A model generated the notes under the pieces. It was not told the origin of the DNA, did not search any database, and was given only the letters and a program-made list of their open reading frames with translations. From Nitratireductor basaltis (GTDB taxonomy: Bacteria; Pseudomonadota; Alphaproteobacteria; Rhizobiales; Rhizobiaceae), in NCBI RefSeq assembly GCF_000733725.1, contig NZ_JMQM01000003.1, positions 124,001 through 188,000 on the forward strand: a stretch of DNA of 64,000 nt, written 5' to 3'. Below, one piece after another: positions 26,286 through 34,659 of this stretch (positions within the stretch are counted from its first letter, which is position 1; every line of letters begins with the position of its first letter). A program made the translations under genes and the position numbers.

Positions 26286-26852
26286 GTGGAAAACAAGGAC
26301 GAAGTCCTGGCCGTGGAAGCGGTGACAGGCGAGAAACGCAAGGCCATTGCCGAAGCCGGCATTCTTGGCAACATCATTGATCGCGTGGGGCTGGTCTTCG
26401 CGCTTTGCTTCATTGTCTCGATGAGCATTCTCATTCTCGAGATCTTCATGCGCTATGTGCTCAATTCGCCAACGCTTTGGGCGCATGAGACGACCATTTT
26501 CCTCTGCGCCATCGCCTTCATCTATGGCGGTGTCTACTGCGCGGCACATGACCGCCATATCCGCGTGGTCCTGATCTACGACATGGTCGGCCCGAAAATG
26601 CGCCGCATGCTCGATGTCGTCATCTCTCTGGTCTGCTTCTTCTCCGCCGCGTTCTTCGCCTATGCCTCCTGGCTCATGGTTGCGCGGTCGGTCTGGTCAC
26701 CCGATGGTGCCATCCGGCTGGAACGCACGGGCAGCGCCTGGAACCCGCCCTATCCTGCACTCCTGAAGCTCTTCATGCTGGCCATGCTCCTCGTCTTGGC
26801 AGTGCAGTTCATCATCCTTGCCTATAACTACGCGCGCAAGCCGCAGCGCTGA
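26286..26852 (+). CDS. dctQ: TRAP transporter small permease (DctQ family)
   Basis: A 188-residue four-segment membrane protein with an N-terminal cytoplasmic stretch of about 30 residues (ENKDEVLAVEAVTGEKR). The family segment WAHETTIFLCAIAFIYGG is followed by HDRHIRVVLIYD. GTG 26286 is preferred because GAGGAG lies 7 bases upstream; ATG 26265 is possible but has no ribosome-binding site. The dctM gene follows after 15 bases. It bridges the binding protein and the DctM channel. Confidence 0.88.
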   Translation: MENKDEVLAVEAVTGEKRKAIAEAGILGNIIDRVGLVFALCFIVSMSILILEIFMRYVLNSPTLWAHETTIFLCAIAFIYGGVYCAAHDRHIRVVLIYDMVGPKMRRMLDVVISLVCFFSAAFFAYASWLMVARSVWSPDGAIRLERTGSAWNPPYPALLKLFMLAMLLVLAVQFIILAYNYARKPQR

Positions 26853-26867
26853 GGGGGCTAGAGCTTT

Positions 26868-28175
26868 ATGTTGGAACTTTCCGCTCTCGGCATCGAATAT
26901 GGCACGCTTGTCATGTTCGCCATGCTGCTGGGCATGCTGCTCACCGGCATGCCGCTTGCATTCGTCACGCTCTTCGTCGCGCTGTTTTTCGCGCTTGGCT
27001 GGTTCGGCCCCATGGCCGTGCCGCTGATCACCAGCCGCGTCTATTCCTTCGTCTCCTCCTTCGTCTTCGTCTCGGTGCCCATGTTCGTGCTGATGGCGGC
27101 GATCCTCGACCGGTCGGGAATTGCGCGTGACCTGTTTGATGCGATGCGTCTCATCGGCGGTCGGTTGCGCGGCGGCGTGGCCGTGCAGACAATCTTCGTT
27201 GCTGTGATTCTGGCTGCCATGAGCGGCATCATTGGCGGCGAGATCGTTCTTCTGGGGCTCATCGCGTTGCCGCAGATGCTGCGCCTTGGCTACGACCGCA
27301 ATCTTGCGATCGGCGTTGTGTGCGCGGGCGGTGCGCTGGGCACCATGGTGCCGCCATCCATTGTTCTGATCATCTACGGCCTGACCGCCAATGTCTCCAT
27401 CGGCGAACTCTTCACCTCGGCCTTCCTGCCGGGCCTGATGTTGGCCGGTTTCTATGTGGCCTATGTGCTGATCCGCTCCTATCTGAACCCCTCCATGGCT
27501 CCCATCCCCGAAGAGGATGAGGGAAGCTATCGCGAGCGGTTGAAGCTGCTCAAGGGCCTGGTCCTGCCGGTGATGGTGGTGATCTTCGTGCTCGGCTCCA
27601 TCTATGGCGGCATCGCATCGGTCACCGAGGCGTCGGCCGTCGGTGTTGCCGGCGTGATCCTGTCGACCGCCATTCGCGGCGAGCTCAACCTCGAACTCAT
27701 CAAGGGCGCGGTCCTGCAGACGCTGTCCACCTGCGGCATGATCGTCTGGATCGGCATCGGCGCAAGTGCCCTCGTCGGCGTCTTCAACCTGATGGGCGGC
27801 ATCAATTTCGTCTCCGCGCTGATCACCGGCATTTCCGACAATCCGACCATCGTCCTGCTGTTCATGATGCTGATCCTGTTCGTGCTCGGCATGTTCCTGG
27901 ACTGGGTGGGCATTGCGCTCCTGACCATGCCGATCTTCGTGCCGATCATCGTCGAGCTTGGCTATGATCCGGTATGGTTCGGCGTGCTGTTCTGCATGAA
28001 CATGCAGGTCTCGTTCCTGTCGCCGCCCTTCGGTCCGGCCGCCTTTTATCTGAAAAGCGTGGCCCCGCCGGAAATCTCGCTTGGCGACATCTTCAAATCA
28101 CTGATGCCATTCATCGCATTGCAGATACTGGCAGTGGCAATTCTCATCGCCTTCCCCGGCATCACCGGTCGATAG
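26868..28175 (+). CDS. dctM: TRAP transporter large permease (DctM family)
   Basis: A 435-residue membrane protein of about twelve segments. Family hallmarks are the MSGIIGGEIVLLGLIALP loop, GTMVPPSIVLIIYGL and a C-terminal SFLSPPFGPAAFYLKSVAPP. It ends in a hydrophobic helix. With DctP and DctQ it makes a complete gluconate-type TRAP system. A strong rho-independent terminator follows 13 bp beyond the stop, marking the operon end. Confidence 0.95.
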   Translation: MLELSALGIEYGTLVMFAMLLGMLLTGMPLAFVTLFVALFFALGWFGPMAVPLITSRVYSFVSSFVFVSVPMFVLMAAILDRSGIARDLFDAMRLIGGRLRGGVAVQTIFVAVILAAMSGIIGGEIVLLGLIALPQMLRLGYDRNLAIGVVCAGGALGTMVPPSIVLIIYGLTANVSIGELFTSAFLPGLMLAGFYVAYVLIRSYLNPSMAPIPEEDEGSYRERLKLLKGLVLPVMVVIFVLGSIYGGIASVTEASAVGVAGVILSTAIRGELNLELIKGAVLQTLSTCGMIVWIGIGASALVGVFNLMGGINFVSALITGISDNPTIVLLFMMLILFVLGMFLDWVGIALLTMPIFVPIIVELGYDPVWFGVLFCMNMQVSFLSPPFGPAAFYLKSVAPPEISLGDIFKSLMPFIALQILAVAILIAFPGITGR

Positions 28176-28188
28176 GCGGAAAAAATCC

Positions 28189-28223
28189 GGGCGGCGCGGC
28201 AGACCTGCGCCGCCCTTCTTTTT
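28189..28223 (+). terminator. Rho-independent terminator of the gluconate-type operon
   Basis: GGGCGGCGC and GCGCCGCCC form a perfect 9-bp GC stem with a 9-base loop, followed by TTCTTTTT. It lies 13 bp beyond the dctM stop. Confidence 0.9.
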
Positions 28224-28682
28224 GGGTCACCCGCTTTTCCAGGCCCTGCGACATTGCGTACATCCACGTTTATACATTCCATATACGTCCGGCTGTCGCC
28301 GCAACACACCTTCCCCGGACACAAGAATTTCAATTTTTACGTGCAGTTCCGCAACGGCATGATTTCGCGGATATTTTTCCGTTCTGTACCACCCCAACGC
28401 CCTGTTCCATCGCACAACTGCGCCTCATATGCCCCTTGCCATCATCCCGTCGATAAGCAGGTGCGAACAGCCTGCGACATCCCCCTGCGACAGTCCTGCA
28501 GATTGCACTCGCGTGAAAGATGTATATTTGCTTGGTGCATTATGACTGGCAAAGCACTGTTTGCTGAAAGACCAGTCGTCCGACTTCTAGCCAGAGCGCC
28601 GATTTTGAAGCTCGCAGCGGGAGGCGGGGCCCCTGAAGGGATCATTTTTGAAAAGTAATTGGTTCGAGGAACTGTTTGTAAA
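28224..28682. other. Long gene-free region upstream of the adhesin genes
   Basis: About 460 bp with no supportable gene. It is more AT-rich than its surroundings and must contain the promoter of the secreted-protein genes. One plausible promoter is TTGCAC at 28503-28508 with TATTTG at 28525-28530 (16-bp spacing). A GAGGA sequence at 28665-28669 lies 13 bases before the adhesin ATG. I see no clear operator or riboswitch. Confidence 0.4.
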
Positions 28683-31600
28683 ATGATACGAGTTGAGATT
28701 CAAAGCGCGGCCGGCAATACGGTTCGCGAACTCACTTCCGCGCGTTCGGCGCTGAAAGTGGCCACTGCCGATCGCATTGCGCTCGGCGTTCAGATCGACA
28801 GTGTCGCGCAATATCTTCGCGACGGCAACGACCTGGTCATCACTCTTGTCGATGGACGCCAGGTCATTCTCCAGGATTATTTCCTGGACGATGCCAATGG
28901 CATCCCTGAGCTCTTTCTTGCTGATACCAATGCAAATGGCGAACTCGTCTATGTGGAAGTGACCTTCAGTGAAGCTGCTGACGGCACGCTTGTTGCTTCC
29001 TATGGCGCAGGCGCTGCTGCCGGTGGCCTTGGCTTTCTTCCGATCGCACTTCTGGGCGGACTTGCAGCCGCAGGCATTGCCGCTGCAGCTTCCGGCTCGG
29101 ATGGTGACGGCAATGGCGGTCCCGGCGATGGTGACAATGGCGACGGTGATAATGGCGGCGGCGGCAAGCCGGAGCAGCCCGAGCTGATCAAGAAAGGTAT
29201 TACCGAATTTACCGGTACTGCGCAGCCCGGCTACAAGGTCATCGCCGAGAATGACGATGGCGAAGAGCTCGGCACGGCGATCGCCGATGATGACGGCAAC
29301 TGGGTCATCCCCTTCGACCCGCCGCTGCCGCCTGATGAAAACGTAACGATCATTGTCGAAGGCCCAACGGGCGAAACGTCCGATCCGATCACGGTGCCTG
29401 CTGACGGCACGCCACCCGATGCACCGGAAGTCGATGAGCACAATGGTGACCGCGTGACCGGTACGACCGAGCCTGGCGCGACCGTCATCGCACGCGACAG
29501 CAACGGCACCCCGGTTGGTTCGGCCATTGCCGATGAAGACGGCAACTATGTCATCGATTTCGACCCGCCGCTGCGCGACGGCACCGAAGTCGAGGTGACC
29601 GCGACGGATACGAACGGCAACGAGTCCGATCCAACCCCCGTCATCATTGACGCCAACCCTCCGGGTGCGCCGGACTACATTTCCTACAACCCGGACCTGA
29701 TCTCCGGTGAGATCGGTGACGATGATGCCAAGGAAGTCGAGATCACGCTTCCCGATGGCACCAAGGTCACTGTGCCGGTGGAAGATGGAAAGTTCGAATA
29801 CGAGCCCAACCCGCCGCTCAACGATGGTGATGTCGTAGACGTTGAAGTCATCGACAATGCCGGCAACCGTTCGCCTGCGGACGAGCTGGTGATCGACGGC
29901 ATTGCGCCGGATACACCGGTCCTGACAAAGCAGAGCGGCACGGAAGTTGCCGGTGAAGCCGAGCCGGGTTCCACGGTTACTGTGCGCGATCAGAACGGCA
30001 ATGTTCTGGGCTCCGCGGTTGCCGACGAAAACGGCAACTTCACCGTTCCCCTGTCGCCTCAGCCCCCGCATGGCACTCCGATCAGCGTTGTCGCGGAAGA
30101 TGACGCCGGCAATGTTTCGGACCCGGCAAATGGCACGATTGATGCCATGGCGCCCGATGCACCGATCCTCGAACAGCAGAACGGTTCCCAGGTGACTGGT
30201 GAAGCCGAAGCCGGCGCAACCGTCACCGTACGTGATCAGAACGGGAATGTCCTGGGTTCGGCAGTCGCCGACGAAAACGGCAACTTCGTTGTCGAATTGT
30301 CGCCAAAGCCTGCCCATGGCACACCGATCTCGGTTGTCGCTGAAGATAGCAATGGCAATGTGTCCGACCCGGCAAATGGCGTGATCGATGCGATGGCGCC
30401 GGATAACCCTGTCGTGGAAAAGCACAACGCCAATGAAGTGACCGGCACGGCCGAGCCCGGCTCGACGGTGACCGTGCGCGACGGCAATGGCAATGTGCTG
30501 GGTACGGCAATCGCCGATCCGTCCACGGGCGAATATGCAGTCGAACTCTCCCCGCCTGCCGCTAACGGCACCCGCATCGAGGTGACCGCAACGGATACGA
30601 ACGGCAACGAGTCCGATCCCACCAATGGCGTGATCGATGCCGTTGCTCCGGAGCAGCCGAATGTCACCGCCTATAATGCGTCGGAGATCGCCGGTGACGG
30701 CGCGGAAGCCGGCACCATCATCACGGCAACCGACAGCATGGGCACTGTTGTGGGCTCCGCCACGGTCAATCCGGACGGCACCTACTCCATCACGCCGACG
30801 CGTCCGCTTGCCGATGGCGAAACCATCGACCTGACACTCGAAGATGCGGCCGGCAACGTTTCCGTGCCGAAGGAAGTCGTCATCGATGCCATCGCACCCG
30901 ATCAGCCGGATCTGACTGCCTACAATGGCAACGAGGTTTCCGGTACGGTAGAAGCCGGTGCAACTGTCGAGATGTTTGATGAGAACGGCAATCTAGTCGG
31001 TACGGCACAGCTTGGCCCGGATCAGACGGAATTCAGCTTCACCGGAAACTTCCAGGACAACCAGAAGGTCTATCTGCGGGTAACCGATGCTGCCGGTAAT
31101 TCCAGTGAAGATCTTGAGGTCATCATCGACGACATTCCGATCGGCCCGCCGACCGCTGTAGCTTCTGCATTCGCCGCAGAGGAACTTGCCGAGGAAGCCA
31201 CGTCCGAAACTGAAATGATGTCGCGTGCTGCTCTCACCGAGAACACTGAAGACAATGACGGCTTTGCCACCTTGTCCAACGACATACAGCGCGATGATTT
31301 CCAGATCCCGGAGCCTCTTTCCCTTCTGGAAACCTATAATAGCGGTCGCATCAGCGGCCACGCGCTGGAAGGCAATGATCCCGACCGACCCGAGGCGGAT
31401 GCCACGATCTATATCTATGATCCGGATATGCCTGGTTTCGATGCCGACAATCTCGATCCGTCCGAGGCCATCGCTTCCGCGACCACCGATGAGAACGGCT
31501 TCTACGAGATGATCTTCGAGGGAGCGGATCGCCTGCCTCACGGCAAGACCCTCTTCGGGAACGCGGTGGACAAGGCCGGAAACGAGACCAAGTTCGGCTT

Positions 31601-32477
31601 CATTGTTGATGATGCCGCGCCTGAATTCGAGGTTCTGACCAACTATCCCTACGAGCTCACTTTCGAGAGCGAGCCCGGTAGTGATGTCGAGCTGCGTGAC
31701 GAAACTGGCCAGCTCCTGGGTACGGCAACCGTGGGTTCTGACGGCCTCTACCGCTTCGAATTCCCCAACGAGGTGGAAGCCGGCAAAGAGTTCACGCTTG
31801 TTGCTCGTGACAAGGCGGGCAACTTCAGCGAGACGGATGTGAGCATCATCGACGCGCCGCTCAATCATTACGTCCCGCCGGTCATGGGCACACGTACCGT
31901 GCGCAAGATCGTGGAGACCTTCAAGAAGGGCACCTGGCACAGTCACGGCAAGAACTCGTTCCTGCTTCTTGGTGATCACCACCACTACGCGAATGTCACC
32001 GAGACCTATGTCAAGGAACCGGCCAAGCACACGCATGAGCCGGTGCCGTATGAAGGTGAAGCCGAATCCGTGGTTGCGCTGGATGACAATGGCAGCCCGA
32101 TCAACCCGCCGATCGACAGCCCGGCAATCGCACCCGATGCGTTTGATCTGGCTTCGTTCGACAACGAGATCGAGCAGGTGATCGAAGCGGATATCGCTTC
32201 GGAAACCGAAAGCCTTGTGGAAGCGGCAGAGGCTGAGGCGGAAGCTCTCGAGCTGGATGCGGCTGAGGATGACCAGCTCGAGATCATCGACGAGGTTGAT
32301 GGCGAGGTGGTTGAAGCTGAAGGCGCTTCCGATGCTGATGCATCCGAGGAAACGCCTGAGAATGCCGCCGAGCCGGATTCGGCGGAAGTCGAGATCGATG
32401 ATCTCGAGATCGAGACCAGCGGCAGCGCTTCGGACTCGATGCAGTGGATCGAGACCCAGAAGAACGATCTCTCCTGA
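28683..32477 (+). CDS. Large Ig-like-repeat surface/secreted protein with BapA-type prefix (type I secretion substrate candidate)
   Basis: A 1264-residue protein. Residues 1-110 resemble the BapA/Bap prefix domain (RDGNDLVITLVDGRQVILQD). A Gly/Ala-rich hydrophobic segment (about 112-138) and an Asp/Gly/Asn linker follow. About eight Ig-like repeats of roughly 82 residues run from 166 to 822, each ending near a D-x-x-P-x-x-P boundary, with units 4-6 nearly identical. Two divergent units and a shared DDFQIPEP motif (871-878) follow, then a His-rich stretch (about 1086-1103) and a very acidic tail. There is no Sec signal, and no RTX nonapeptides were seen. ATG 28683 is preferred to TTG 28659. 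The adjacent type I secretion genes suggest it is an exported adhesin or biofilm matrix protein. Confidence 0.85.
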   Translation: MIRVEIQSAAGNTVRELTSARSALKVATADRIALGVQIDSVAQYLRDGNDLVITLVDGRQVILQDYFLDDANGIPELFLADTNANGELVYVEVTFSEAADGTLVASYGAGAAAGGLGFLPIALLGGLAAAGIAAAASGSDGDGNGGPGDGDNGDGDNGGGGKPEQPELIKKGITEFTGTAQPGYKVIAENDDGEELGTAIADDDGNWVIPFDPPLPPDENVTIIVEGPTGETSDPITVPADGTPPDAPEVDEHNGDRVTGTTEPGATVIARDSNGTPVGSAIADEDGNYVIDFDPPLRDGTEVEVTATDTNGNESDPTPVIIDANPPGAPDYISYNPDLISGEIGDDDAKEVEITLPDGTKVTVPVEDGKFEYEPNPPLNDGDVVDVEVIDNAGNRSPADELVIDGIAPDTPVLTKQSGTEVAGEAEPGSTVTVRDQNGNVLGSAVADENGNFTVPLSPQPPHGTPISVVAEDDAGNVSDPANGTIDAMAPDAPILEQQNGSQVTGEAEAGATVTVRDQNGNVLGSAVADENGNFVVELSPKPAHGTPISVVAEDSNGNVSDPANGVIDAMAPDNPVVEKHNANEVTGTAEPGSTVTVRDGNGNVLGTAIADPSTGEYAVELSPPAANGTRIEVTATDTNGNESDPTNGVIDAVAPEQPNVTAYNASEIAGDGAEAGTIITATDSMGTVVGSATVNPDGTYSITPTRPLADGETIDLTLEDAAGNVSVPKEVVIDAIAPDQPDLTAYNGNEVSGTVEAGATVEMFDENGNLVGTAQLGPDQTEFSFTGNFQDNQKVYLRVTDAAGNSSEDLEVIIDDIPIGPPTAVASAFAAEELAEEATSETEMMSRAALTENTEDNDGFATLSNDIQRDDFQIPEPLSLLETYNSGRISGHALEGNDPDRPEADATIYIYDPDMPGFDADNLDPSEAIASATTDENGFYEMIFEGADRLPHGKTLFGNAVDKAGNETKFGFIVDDAAPEFEVLTNYPYELTFESEPGSDVELRDETGQLLGTATVGSDGLYRFEFPNEVEAGKEFTLVARDKAGNFSETDVSIIDAPLNHYVPPVMGTRTVRKIVETFKKGTWHSHGKNSFLLLGDHHHYANVTETYVKEPAKHTHEPVPYEGEAESVVALDDNGSPINPPIDSPAIAPDAFDLASFDNEIEQVIEADIASETESLVEAAEAEAEALELDAAEDDQLEIIDEVDGEVVEAEGASDADASEETPENAAEPDSAEVEIDDLEIETSGSASDSMQWIETQKNDLS
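29180..31150 (+). repeat. Eight tandem repeats of about 246 bp encoding Ig-like units
   Basis: The coding sequence repeats a module of about 82 codons eight times. Units 4, 5 and 6 share long identical stretches such as TVRDQNGNVLGSAVADENGN in protein (units 4 and 5 fully, unit 6 nearly). The outer units are more diverged. This pattern indicates recent tandem duplication in the middle of the array. Confidence 0.85.
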
Positions 32478-32485
32478 TCCCTGCC

Positions 32486-32539
32486 GGGGGGCGGCAGTCA
32501 TTGACTGCCCCCAACCCTTCCGGCGGGCCTGCCCGCCGG
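32486..32539 (+). terminator. Two tandem hairpins between the secreted-protein genes
   Basis: The first has GCAGTCA and TGACTGC at its core (7 bp). The second is CCGGCGGGC and GCCCGCCGG (perfect 9 bp, very short loop). Neither is followed by a clean T-run, though ATTTTTG occurs 22 bp later. They may attenuate read-through from the first gene into the second. Confidence 0.5.
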
Positions 32540-32578
32540 AGGGTATTTGATTGAAGCTCTATTTTTGAGGGTATTTGA
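32539..32578 (+). repeat. 12-bp direct repeat GAGGGTATTTGA before the second secreted-protein gene
   Basis: GAGGGTATTTGA occurs at 32539-32550 and 32567-32578, 28 bp apart. The second copy contains the ribosome-binding site, directly before the ATG at 32579. Near the first copy only a TTG follows. The origin may be a small duplication of the translation-start region. Confidence 0.7.
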
Positions 32579-34336
32579 ATGACTGATTTCAGCAATGACA
32601 TTCTGCGCGATGAAAGCGCATCCAACCGTGATGACGGCCGCAACACCAGCAATGTTGCCACGGTTGCGGTAACCTTCCCGGTCCGCGAGGACCTGGCCGA
32701 AACCGCACCTGTCGAGGATGGAAAGCCTGTCTCCAAGGACGCCCCGAAGGACGACGACGTGAAGGCTGAGGCAAGGCCTGCACCGGAAAAGGCCGACAAG
32801 GACGCTTCCGCAGAGCTGCCGCAGAAGGACATGCGCGACGAACAGGCTGCTTCCGAGCAGCAGCGTCCGGATGCCCCTGCAGATGCCGCTCGCGATGCAG
32901 CCGCCGAGCAGGTCGCCGATCCCGTCGCATCCGAGGATGCGGCCAAAGCTGGCGATGCGTCTTCAAACCGTGACGCTTCAAACGAAGACTCCGCAGTATT
33001 CGAACTGGGCGACGACTTCCAGATCCCGGAGCCTCGCGAGTTCGTGGAAACCTACAACGCACGCGAAGTCAGCGGCGAAGTGGGTGAAGCCGGCATCATC
33101 TATCTCTTCGAGATCGGCGATTACGACTTCAACAATTTCGATCCTTCCCTGGCCATCGGTTCGGCGGTCGTCGGTTCGGATTTCCATTGGTCGATCACCG
33201 AGTTCCGTGGCTACCCGAATGGTCTTCCGGAAGATCGCCAGTTCGATGTCGTGGGACAGGATGCTGCGGGCAACCTGCCCAACCCCGACAACCCGAACCA
33301 TTTCATTCCGCGTGTGACCATCGATGCGACACCGCCGGATATCGAGGTTCTGACCTCACTCACCTATGAGCTCACCTTCGAATCCGAGCCGGGTTCCGAC
33401 ATCGAGCTGCGTGATGCGAATGGTCAGGTTCTGGCCATCGGCAAGGTGGGCGATGACGGCCTTTTCCGCTTCGATCTGTCGAAGAACCCGGTCGAGGTTG
33501 GCACGAGGTTCCAGGTAGTCACGCGCGATGAAGCCGGTAATTTCGCCGAGCAGAATTTCGTCGCCGAAGAGCCCCCGCTCAACTATCGCCCGCCGCAGGA
33601 ATATGAGTGGCGCACCGTACGCACCGGCCAGTATCGCTGGGAAAAGTGGTGGGGCAACAGGCTTGTCGCACACACAGGTCCGGCCAACTGGCTAACGGAT
33701 CTGGTTTATGGCGCGAAGAGCTGGCTTGGCTGGCGCAAGGCTGCCATCACAAAGCGAGAGAAGGTCGCCCTGCCCCGTCCGCCGGCGGAGCACCGCCCCG
33801 AGCCTTATGAAGGCGAGAACCAGGAAGCGGTTCTGCTGGATGATAACGGTAACCCGATCAACCCGCCATTCCCGCCGGCTGTGGCCAGCTCGGACGAGTT
33901 GGACATCATGGCGGCACTCGGCACGGAGACCGAAAGCCTGCTCGAAGAAGCTCCGACTGATCTTGGCAACACTTCGGCTGATGATGAGGAGCTTCTCCTC
34001 GACGATCAGCAGGATGAAGAGCTCGAGATTGCCGATGAGCAGGTTGAGAACACCGTCGAAGAGGATGCAGAACTGGTAGCCGCGGAAAACGGCGAGGCAG
34101 CATCCGGCGAGGGTGAAGAGCCCGTGGCCGGTGAAGAACAGGTCGCCGCATCGGAAGAAGACGTCGACGACGAACAGACTGCTGCCGATGAGGCTGCGGA
34201 AACTCCGGTCGAAGCCGAAGCGGAAGAAACTGCCGAGGTCGAGGACAATGACGATGACAATGTCGTCACCGTCGAAGTGACCTTCCCGCATTCCGATCCG
34301 TTCATGGACAGCCAGAACCACAATCTCGGTGCCTGA
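32579..34336 (+). CDS. Secreted protein paralogous to the C-terminal half of the upstream adhesin
   Basis: A 585-residue, very acidic protein without a Sec signal or BapA prefix. Residues 1-140 are low-complexity (Ala, Asp, Glu, Lys). From DDFQIPEP (145-152) it follows the upstream protein in order: an ETYN strand, an Ig-like unit, the TFESEPGSD unit near 263, a PLNYRPP junction and a DDNGNPINPP motif near 420. A long Asp/Glu-rich tail ends it. The segment between junction and motif is tryptophan- and arginine-rich (about 353-387) where the upstream protein is histidine-rich. It probably arose by partial duplication and is probably another substrate of the downstream type I system. The function is unknown. 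Confidence 0.85.
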   Translation: MTDFSNDILRDESASNRDDGRNTSNVATVAVTFPVREDLAETAPVEDGKPVSKDAPKDDDVKAEARPAPEKADKDASAELPQKDMRDEQAASEQQRPDAPADAARDAAAEQVADPVASEDAAKAGDASSNRDASNEDSAVFELGDDFQIPEPREFVETYNAREVSGEVGEAGIIYLFEIGDYDFNNFDPSLAIGSAVVGSDFHWSITEFRGYPNGLPEDRQFDVVGQDAAGNLPNPDNPNHFIPRVTIDATPPDIEVLTSLTYELTFESEPGSDIELRDANGQVLAIGKVGDDGLFRFDLSKNPVEVGTRFQVVTRDEAGNFAEQNFVAEEPPLNYRPPQEYEWRTVRTGQYRWEKWWGNRLVAHTGPANWLTDLVYGAKSWLGWRKAAITKREKVALPRPPAEHRPEPYEGENQEAVLLDDNGNPINPPFPPAVASSDELDIMAALGTETESLLEEAPTDLGNTSADDEELLLDDQQDEELEIADEQVENTVEEDAELVAAENGEAASGEGEEPVAGEEQVAASEEDVDDEQTAADEAAETPVEAEAEETAEVEDNDDDNVVTVEVTFPHSDPFMDSQNHNLGA

Positions 34337-34362
34337 GGCGCCGGCCAGTGGAAATCGCGATC

Positions 34363-34391
34363 AGGGGCGGTGCGAATGCATCGCCCCTTTT
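34363..34391 (+). terminator. Rho-independent terminator after the second secreted-protein gene
   Basis: AGGGGCG (34363-34369) and CGCCCCT (34382-34388) pair perfectly and can extend inward with GTGC/GCAT (one wobble), followed by TTT. It lies 27 bp after the stop, so the secretion genes downstream probably have their own promoter. Confidence 0.75.
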
Positions 34392-34659
34392 CCGCCCTGA
34401 GCAACATTCCCTCCTTATTGGTGGAGAAGCGAATATGCGGGCATCCTTGCCTCGGCATGATTTTGCCACTGCGGGTTTTTCCCGCAGCAAGACCGCTTGT
34501 TGCTTGTATGTAATTTTATCGCCCGAGTTCATTGCATCACGTGCCGGCGTAGCGCCTGTTCCGCATGTTTCTCGTCTGAAGGCTCAGTCTGTTTGCGATC
34601 AGTCGGCGCAAACGGTGTGGAAGGCCATTGCTTCATCCACGCCTTCGAGATGGATCACC
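34392..34659. other. Gene-free region upstream of the secretion operon
   Basis: About 270 bp without a convincing gene. The TolC-like open frame extends through it from 34348, but that peptide has no signal-like start and contains scattered cysteines, so it is treated as non-coding. It presumably holds the secretion-operon promoter, which I cannot pinpoint. Confidence 0.45.

Noticed and set aside
29010-29100. LapG-type cleavage motif (TAAG or PAAG) in the Gly/Ala-rich segment of the first adhesin
   Set aside because: Only an AAAG-like sequence is present, and no lapD or lapG homologue is in the window, so a retention/cleavage mechanism cannot be supported.
28587-30425. A 612-codon minus-strand open frame opposite the large repeat protein
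   Set aside because: It is a shadow of the repeat-rich, high-GC coding strand; its periodic repeats mirror the sense protein, and no ribosome-binding site or family similarity was seen.
29180-31150. Repeat array considered as CRISPR
   Set aside because: The units are about 246 bp, in frame and protein coding, with no short identical repeats separated by unique spacers.
30993-32501. A 502-codon minus-strand open frame opposite the adhesin C-terminal half
   Set aside because: It is the same kind of shadow frame; the plus-strand protein shares colinear motifs with the next gene, showing that the plus strand is coding.
28683-34336. RTX (GGxGxDxUx) calcium-binding nonapeptides in the secreted proteins
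   Set aside because: Not found; the Asp/Gly/Asn-rich linker after the prefix domain is short and does not follow the nonapeptide pattern.
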